A DNA stretch of 46,478 nucleotides from Bifiguratus adelaidae (lineage: Eukaryota; Mucoromycota; Endogonomycetes; Endogonales): positions 1-46,478 of the forward strand of contig MVBO01000116.1 in assembly GCA_002261195.1 (NCBI GenBank). The letters are read 5' to 3'. Shown piece after piece: positions 40,643 through 46,478 of this stretch. Under the pieces are notes generated by a model. That model was not told where the DNA came from and did no database searches. It saw only the letters and a list, made by a program, of their open reading frames with translations. The position numbers and the translations under genes were made by a program. Numbering within the stretch: position 1 is the stretch's first letter; each line of letters begins with the position of its first letter.

Positions 40643-41638
40643 GCTGCACGGGAAATAGGCTGCAATGGTCTCAGAACAAGTGCTCAGTCTAGGTAACAGA
40701 CTCTACTCAGACTCTGGACATGTCAATAGACAGGGAAAAAGACCAACAAAAAAAACGAGAGAGTGAAGAGTAAGCGAGTAAGAGAGTAAGAGACAGAGTG
40801 TGAGAAAAGGCTTGCAGAAGGTACAAAAAAGCAATGCCCGCTGAATAAACCCTTCATCCAATAAGTCAACGGCTTAAGGCATCCTCCAATGACCATAGGC
40901 CGACTTGCCAATGATCAATGCGATCTCTCCCATATCGCATGCATAACTAGAAGGATTCCACCAATATGCGCTTTCTACCGATTCATTCGCTCTGCATAGT
41001 CCTTGGACCCACCGGACGTCGGTGAATTTGCTCTGCATGGGGGAGATTGAATCGATATCACGCACTCAACCATAATCTGAATGTATGGTTGATCCATCAT
41101 AACATCCACAGACGCATGTCCATGGAGGGATATCGAAAGCTGTCGTAATTTTAGAGTCCATCTGCTCCATCGATGGCAAGTCATGCCATGGTCTAGTAGC
41201 TGACCCCCAATCATGCGTTCGGCGTTCGGTTAATCCCTAAAAGGCCATGGTTTGAAGAGGGATCGCTGTTATGGTCACCATTATTTATCGCCTGAGCAGG
41301 ATATACAGACAGCATGGATGCTGGCATGGCAGTCTGTGCGCTGTCCCGCTAGTCGTCATTTATCTTTAAACCCATGCATATGTATGTGTACAGTATACTT
41401 GAGATTGGAGCGAATCTAGTCAGACTTACAACCATGCATCACCTTATATCATGGGCGATAATCCAAGCCATGTGTCTGATACTGCTTCTCCAGACCTCCA
41501 AAAATAGACAGCATTGTAAGCCAAACCGGTGACTTCCCAATCCGATTGAAACCCGCCCTCAACACTGACGTCACACTCTTCTTTTTTTTTGGTCGCTTCC
41601 AGCAACCTTCCAGTCCATCGACACATCACGGACACATC
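40643..41638. other. Intergenic region upstream of the Chs4-like gene
   Basis: Nearly 1 kb without a supported gene. It includes A-rich and GAGA/TAAGAGAG low-complexity sequence at about 40730-40810, which is the CT-rich leader on the minus strand. A 9-bp perfect inverted repeat with a 9-nt loop lies at 41066-41074 and 41084-41092. A T-rich tract lies near 41581. No RNA gene is recognised. Confidence 0.45.
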
Positions 41639-41842
41639 ATGCTACCTCTACGGTCATTCTTTGGTATACTACCTACAGCTCGCGCCCTCTACACACGCCC
41701 CACCACATTCACACCCACCCGCACCATCAAAGTACGCGCCAGTGTCAAGCGACAATGCGAGGGTTGCTCGACCGTACGACGACGAGGAAAGCTCTATGTG
41801 GTCTGCACGAAGAATCCAAAGCACAAACAACGACAGGGTTAA
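41639..41842 (+). CDS. RTC6: Mitochondrial ribosomal protein bL36m
   Basis: A 67-residue protein. [20 protein letters not shown] is a mitochondrial presequence. The mature part begins [20 protein letters not shown] and ends [17 protein letters not shown], a complete bL36 with the zinc ligands C..C, C and H. The frame is open upstream, but the presequence begins at the ATG at 41639. Intronless. Its stop codon TAA (41840-41842) overlaps the stop of the convergent methyltransferase gene by three bases. Confidence 0.95.
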   Translation: MLPLRSFFGILPTARALYTRPTTFTPTRTIKVRASVKRQCEGCSTVRRRGKLYVVCTKNPKHKQRQG

Positions 41843-42846
41843 GTCAAGCGATAGAGCGTGGTATGCGGGAGCGGTGTACTTGTAACTGTATAGTTTGAAT
41901 AGAGTTGCTGCCACATGGCATCTTGTTCTGCGGCGGTTAGGCCTCGTTGTTTGTAGCCGATCCAGATGGGTGGACCGAGGTGGTGGAGGGTGGCCATGAG
42001 TGCGGGGATGTAGTCGTTTTCGTAAAAGAGATCGGAGGCAAGGACAAGGTTGGAACGTTGTAAGGCGTTCATGTGTTGAGGATTGGCCCATTCGAGCGCT
42101 TGGATGGACACCGACAGGTCGGGGTTGAGGGCAGCATTATGGCGAAGGGTATTGAGAGCCTCGGGTACTTCGGTGAGGGTGACATGGGCATGCGGAGCTC
42201 CTGCGGCAACGACAAGGCCCAATAATCCCGTGCCCGCCGACAAATCAATAACATGATCTCCCTCGTTTAGCCACGCGTCATCGTTCTCGCATTGGCGCGC
42301 AATGTAGTTGGCTATATCGAGCGCAGAGTCCCATACCTTGCCGGGTATCCCAGCATCCCAAAACTCTTGCACCATCACATGTCGATCCCGCACGCTCACA
42401 CTCCGGTACATATTGTTGTCCAGGACGGGTGGTTCAGAATCTGGTACGGACGGTACGAGTGCTATGGGTCCAATAACGAGTGGCACGATATCCATTTTGT
42501 CGTTGATCTCCTGTCCACCAATCCAGACATAGACTTGGCCGGTACCCTTCAGGCAGAGTTGTACACCGCCTTTACCGCTGTGGTAAAAGCCAGAGACGCC
42601 GTTCAGGGGATACTGTTCCAAGGTAGCGTCGCCTCGAAATACGCGGCACATTAGGTTGACGTGGTGGTCGTCATGGCGATAGAGGCCAACTTCGTTGACG
42701 AGAAAGAGGGAGAGTGTCACGGTTGAGTGAGTGACAACAGTCTGAGGGTATGCTTGTCGGAGAATGATGCGGTAGCGGGTGAAATGTCGGGGATCGAGAA
42801 GAGCATCGACTGCAGTGTCACTGTCGACCTGTGAAGGCGTGGTCAT
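41839..42846 (-). CDS. METTL21-like (Methyltransf_16) protein lysine methyltransferase
   Basis: An intronless 335-residue protein. The N-terminal part (about 1-150) is beta-rich and of no recognised family. The C-terminal part is a seven-beta-strand methyltransferase: [19 protein letters not shown] is the pre-motif helix, [19 protein letters not shown] is motif I for S-adenosylmethionine, [20 protein letters not shown] is motif II, LEWANPQ follows, and [17 protein letters not shown] carries the D-x-F-Y-E signature typical of METTL21/EFM lysine methyltransferases. The substrate is not readable; translation factors are common in this group. It is convergent with bL36m, with overlapping stops. 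Confidence 0.85.
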   Translation of the reverse strand: MTTPSQVDSDTAVDALLDPRHFTRYRIILRQAYPQTVVTHSTVTLSLFLVNEVGLYRHDDHHVNLMCRVFRGDATLEQYPLNGVSGFYHSGKGGVQLCLKGTGQVYVWIGGQEINDKMDIVPLVIGPIALVPSVPDSEPPVLDNNMYRSVSVRDRHVMVQEFWDAGIPGKVWDSALDIANYIARQCENDDAWLNEGDHVIDLSAGTGLLGLVVAAGAPHAHVTLTEVPEALNTLRHNAALNPDLSVSIQALEWANPQHMNALQRSNLVLASDLFYENDYIPALMATLHHLGPPIWIGYKQRGLTAAEQDAMWQQLYSNYTVTSTPLPHTTLYRLT

Positions 42847-43016
42847 GTGAGACGAAGTGAAAGCGTTGGATTCCGCAACGCGCGCTTCTTGGCTATCCTC
42901 GCTTTTTACTTATTAGAGCAATTCACTGCGGCACGCCGTATTCAGAGAACCTTAACGTTCCATCTTGTTATATTCCAAGCATTCCATTCTATACAGCATT
43001 CTTTCTACGATATACT

Positions 43017-44339
43017 CTAGTTCTCCAATACAAAACGGTAACGAGCCTTGCCCTCCTTCAGGTCATCAACAGCCTTTTGGGCTTCAGCCATGGGTCGCTT
43101 CTCATACCAGGTCTTGACACCCTTCTCTTGAGCAAACTTGAGCATGTACTCAATCTCCTCAGGAGAACCAATGGTCGATCCGCAAAAGTTGATGTTCTTG
43201 GGGATCAAATCGAAGGCGCGCATTGGGAAGGGTTCCTCAGGTGCGCCGACCAAGCAGAAAGTACCACGGGGCTTGAGCATGCTGAGGAAGGTATCCATGG
43301 GCATGTCGGGAGCAAAGGAGGTGCAGAGGATGAAGTCAAAGGTGCGAGCAGCAGCCTTCACTTGGGCTTCGTCGGAGAAGTTGAGGTAATGCTTGGCTCC
43401 GAGCTTGGCAGCATCCTCCTTCTTTCTGTCAGAGTGGGAGATGGCGGTGGTATCAGCACCAAGAGCAGCAGACCATTGGACACCCAAGTGTCCGAGACCA
43501 CCAACGCCGACCACACCGACCTTGTGTTGGGGACCAATCTTGTGTTGCAAGAAGGGCGAGAAACTAGAACAAGAAGAATTGATCAATGACCACGTCGCGG
43601 AATGCTCATACCGGCAGACTTACGTGGTGATACCGGCACAGAGGAGACAAGCAGCCTCCTCGTTCTTCATGCCAGCAGGAATGTGGAAAGCAAAGTGTTC
43701 ATGGCAACGTTCCTATGGTGAAGACGATCAGTGATCGATGCGAGATCAAAATGATCGACACTTACATAGTCAGCATAACCACCATAAGACTTGCTACCGT
43801 CAGGGAATCGGCTGTTGTATGTGCCAACTGAACCGGCGCAGTTTTGCTCCATCTTGGCCTTGCATGTCTCACACTCCAAGCAGGAGCAGCATTGAGCACC
43901 GACACCGGCTTGATCTCCGACTAATTATATTACGTCAGCCAAATGACGCCAGACCATGTCTCGTTTTGTTTACCTTTGAATTTTGTCACCTTCGATCCAA
44001 CGCGTACAACCTCACCGACAATCTCATGACCTATCAGAGATATCAGTCTGCTGTACATGTACCCGTTGACCGGGCCGATCAAATGATCACTCACCGACAA
44101 CGACGGGGTAGTCGGTAGGGCCCCATCCACTGTACAAAGTGTGCAGATCCGATCCACAGATACCGCAGTGCTAGAAGGTGCGGAGTCAGACGGAAAGCCA
44201 TCAAAAACAAGCCCCAACTTACCGAGATCTTGATATCGATGTCATGATCGCCAAATGGCTTGGGATCATATTGGAACTTGCTCAAGCGACCGGTGCCGTC
44301 AGTGGCACCGTAACCAGTAAACTTCTCGGGAACAGACAT
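43017..44339 (-). CDS. ADH6: NADP-dependent medium-chain alcohol dehydrogenase (ADH6/cinnamyl alcohol dehydrogenase type)
   Basis: A zinc-dependent reductase of aldehydes. Six exons, five short GT-AG introns. MSVPEKFTGYGATDGTGRLS begins it, then ISHCGICGSDLHTLYSGWGP (catalytic Zn Cys), TDYPVVVGHEIVGEVVRVGS (Zn His), VGDQAGVGAQCCSC then LECETCKAKMEQNCAG (structural Zn cysteines), SKSYGGYADYV, AACLLCAGITTFSPFLQHK, and the Rossmann motif VGVVGVGGLGHLGVQWSAAL. It ends KARYRFVLEN. This order matches yeast Adh6/Adh7 and plant CAD. Cofactor preference is taken from the family. Upstream (44498-44531) is a 17-bp tandem repeat. Confidence 0.93.
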
Positions 44340-45190
44340 GTTAAGACTGATATATCAGAAAGAGAATGATTAGGGAGATAATGTGAGCACTACCTCCTTT
44401 TATGTGTCCAACGGAGGATCAGAGGAATGCTCGAAAAGGCAAGTTTCGTTTCCGAACGCATGTGGAAACGCAGAGGCTAATCGCCTTTTGGGAGGTTGAT
44501 TGCTGACAAATGCAGATTGCTGACAAACGCAGTCAAGAGTGACGTTGTCCCCTTTGTATGTCCGGTTAGTGCGCGTCGATGGGTTGGGTCCAAAGGGTGA
44601 CTGGACGTGTGACGGCTGATTATATTTTGCGGGTCTTGACGGGGATGTGCGGGTTGCGGTTTCACAGTACATTTTCTCGAAAGATCTCGCGCCACATGGT
44701 GGTTGGGTTAGTCCAGTGTGAATTCTTCGTTTGATCTGCTGTCTCGCGCAAGATATTTTTAGATCAGAACAGGGAGCGCAACCATGTAGCCAGTCGAGCG
44801 GACACGTACGAGTCAAAAGGTTGGTCGGGGCTGGCCCACTGACAAAGGCAGGTCGAAGCCTATTCCATAGGCAAGACATCAACGGATGTCGCAATTTTGC
44901 CCGAGTTCGGGCAGACATGTACTTTCGGCTCCAGTTGCAGGACTTGCCAAGTGTCGTCCCCATTTGAAATAAATTGGAAATCCCGCTTTGATCCGCCTCT
45001 GGAAAGTTTTCCTATCGACCATTTTGTCTCGTTCTTGTTCGCAATCATTGAATGCAACAAGCGAGCCGAACCGAACCGCCAAAAGGGCTCATCAAACCTC
45101 CCTGGCTGTCTATTGATCATTGCGTCCGTTAGCTTATGATACAATACGTCTTATGCAGACTCTGTAGCATTTCTAAATAATGCAACGGCA
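44340..45190. other. Intergenic region between the ADH6-like gene and Mo25
   Basis: About 850 bp without a supported gene. A 187-codon minus-strand frame at 44400-44963 lacks any recognisable motif and looks fortuitous. It contains the ADH6-like promoter with the 17-bp repeat, and the Mo25 3' flank. Confidence 0.45.
44498..44531. repeat. 17-bp tandem direct repeat, two copies
   Basis: GATTGCTGACAAATGCA (44498-44514) is followed directly by GATTGCTGACAAACGCA (44515-44531), differing at one base. It lies about 160-190 bp upstream of the ADH6-like start. Confidence 0.8.
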
Positions 45191-46478
45191 TCATAGGTCC
45201 TGTATTTGTTTTATCAAAAAGGCCTTCTCGTCGTTAAATTGTTCATCGTCTGGAAATTATTTCATGCATACGGTGAGCGATACGGCTGCAGAAAAGTAAC
45301 ATACCATTGCGATCATTATGGAAATTCTTGAGAAACACAATGAGTTTTTCCTGATTCTTGACGAGGATGTCGATGATGGGTCTCTGCTTATTGGGATTAG
45401 CAACAAACACTTTGAAGACATGAAAGGCTTCAAATTGGATGTTGCGTGATTTGTCACGCAGTAAGTTCATCATCAACTTGAGATTTTCTGGCGAACTAAT
45501 GTAGCGTGTCATTATGGAGAAATTGGCTCGATCCAGCAAAATCTCTCCTAGTAACTATAGATCTGATAAGCATGATGTGGTCCCTATATCGTCGGGTTCC
45601 AGCAATGTACCTTTAGAGACTGCCGCTTGGTGACATAATTTGATGAAGTCAACAACTTGGTATAATATTCAAAGAACTAAATCCAGACATTGAATAATGG
45701 ATTTCGGGGACTCGCAGACAGATTTCGCTTACCATGTCGTAGTTGCCTTCAAGGTATCCTGCCACCAGATTCTTGTGTCGCGTCAGCAACTCTTTAAATG
45801 TCGCGAAAGCATCACTGGCAATATCAAAGGTGCTCATTTCAACGTAGTCGAAGAAACGGTAGAATTGATTGGAGAATAATAGGATCTTTGATAAAGCTTC
45901 GTGTCGGAGACATTCGCGAAGAATCATGCCACAATTGAGGGCAATCTCTGGGTTTTCGTAACTGATGTCATGCACCCAATGAGTGATTTTAGAGATAACG
46001 CAAGACATGGCTCGTCCATACCTCCGATGCAGGGTGAACAAAATTTCTTCCCTCGTGCAAATATACTCCACCGTGGGCCAACGACTGCCAATTTGTCTCC
46101 TCAAGAGATTGTTGAAAATGTTTGCAACATCCTTCTTTGCTTCGAATTCAAAGCGCGCAATGTTCTTGACCAGAAGCTGAAGAAGCTCGCTGTTGTAGAC
46201 TGCTTGCGAAAGGTCCGAAACTTGTTCCGGCACGGGATCATTTTCTACATTCCCAAAGTATTTAAACCCCAGAGTGATTTGGCTTAGACTGGACGCTCAC
46301 CTCCGTCGCCATACAATATCGTTTTCATGGCTAGCAAGTTCCTTGAAATATCTTCAGAAGCCTATAGATGGGTAAACATTAACGATCGAGCAAACTCTAA
46401 CGTCTGATTCCTATCCAATAGCTGACCTTCTTCCGATCTGGACCATTGAGTCGTCCGATGGCCTCTTTGACATTCCGT
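45191..46478 (-). CDS. HYM1: Mo25/Hym1 scaffold protein, 5' end outside the window
   Basis: An armadillo-like scaffold of the RAM/MOR kinase network (Hym1, Pmo25, Cab39). The readable part starts at the window edge with [16 protein letters not shown], continues [60 protein letters not shown] and [16 protein letters not shown], then [60 protein letters not shown] and [20 protein letters not shown]. It ends [14 protein letters not shown] with a stop at 45191-45193. The last intron is 45250-45304, and the last exon 45191-45249. Six exons and five introns are visible. At most about 20 N-terminal residues or one exon appear to lie beyond 46478. Family-typical NDExxF C-terminal phrase is intact. 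Confidence 0.94.

Noticed and set aside
41066-41092. 9-bp hairpin (TCAACCATA / TATGGTTGA) as a terminator or small RNA
   Set aside because: Single short stem in a long intergenic region, no T-run and no flanking gene end.
44400-44963. 187-codon minus-strand frame upstream of the ADH6-like gene
   Set aside because: Composition is irregular, no domain or signal is visible, and it covers the ADH6 promoter region.
1-46478. Mobile elements, LTR or virus-like elements, CRISPR arrays, rRNA and tRNA genes
   Set aside because: I looked for terminal repeats, reverse-transcriptase or integrase motifs, regularly spaced repeats and tRNA box A/B pairs on both strands and saw none convincing; a tRNA with an intron could have been missed.

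Overview
The window is nuclear DNA of a filamentous or yeast-like fungus. The evidence is compact, intron-rich genes with mostly 42-60 nt GT-AG introns, a prenylated Sel1-repeat protein of the Chs4/Skt5 type, a GPI-type secreted arylsulfotransferase-family protein, SNZ/PDX1 vitamin B6 synthase, Mo25/Hym1, and TATA boxes and CT tracts close to start codons. The sequence alone does not fix the phylum. Mucoromycota or Basidiomycota would fit the intron density; this is an inference. No virus-like element, LTR element, CRISPR array, tRNA or rRNA was recognised.

Layout. 1-12.7 kb is the accessory half: a decayed unrecognised gene at the left edge, a dehalogenase/epoxide-hydrolase-like enzyme, a D-malate/tartrate dehydrogenase, a GPI-anchored arylsulfotransferase-family protein (minus), a four-helix membrane orphan, two tandem intronless QorB-like reductases (minus), a possible small orphan gene and the C-terminal remnant of a GH16 glucanase. 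12.7-21.1 kb holds MSH6, mitochondrial seryl-tRNA synthetase 32 bp downstream of it, a secreted GH130-like protein, and a decayed duplicate of the SerRS 3' end plus the GH130 3' end. 21.3-26.7 kb holds ribosomal protein eS17 (minus), a calmodulin-like EF-hand protein, N-acetylglucosamine-6-phosphate deacetylase and the ribonucleotide reductase small subunit (minus). 27.8-33.3 kb holds an RRM protein, a membrane-anchored alpha/beta hydrolase, ribosomal protein eL24 (minus) and a MOSC-domain protein (minus). 33.3-46.5 kb holds aspartyl aminopeptidase (minus), an FBXO21-like F-box protein, PDX1/SNZ, a Chs4-like Sel1 protein (minus), mitochondrial bL36, a lysine-methyltransferase-like protein (minus), an ADH6-like alcohol dehydrogenase (minus) and Mo25/Hym1 (minus, 5' end outside the window).

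How they relate. Most are unrelated housekeeping genes. The clearest functional link is between MSH6 (mismatch repair) and RNR2 (dNTP supply). Both promoters carry the same composite block, TTTAATTAAA followed by CGCG and TTGAT, next to MluI cell-cycle boxes (ACGCGT). This suggests common G1/S control by an MBF-type factor. The other notable findings are: an aspartyl aminopeptidase whose first intron has two in-frame acceptors, one adding an arginine-rich presequence-like stretch; gene pairs separated by 24-32 bp or overlapping at their stop codons; two GC-AG introns; start-codon introns in both ribosomal protein genes, one with a G-quadruplex motif; and a bacterial-looking tandem reductase pair in which one copy has lost the first glycine of its nucleotide-binding motif.
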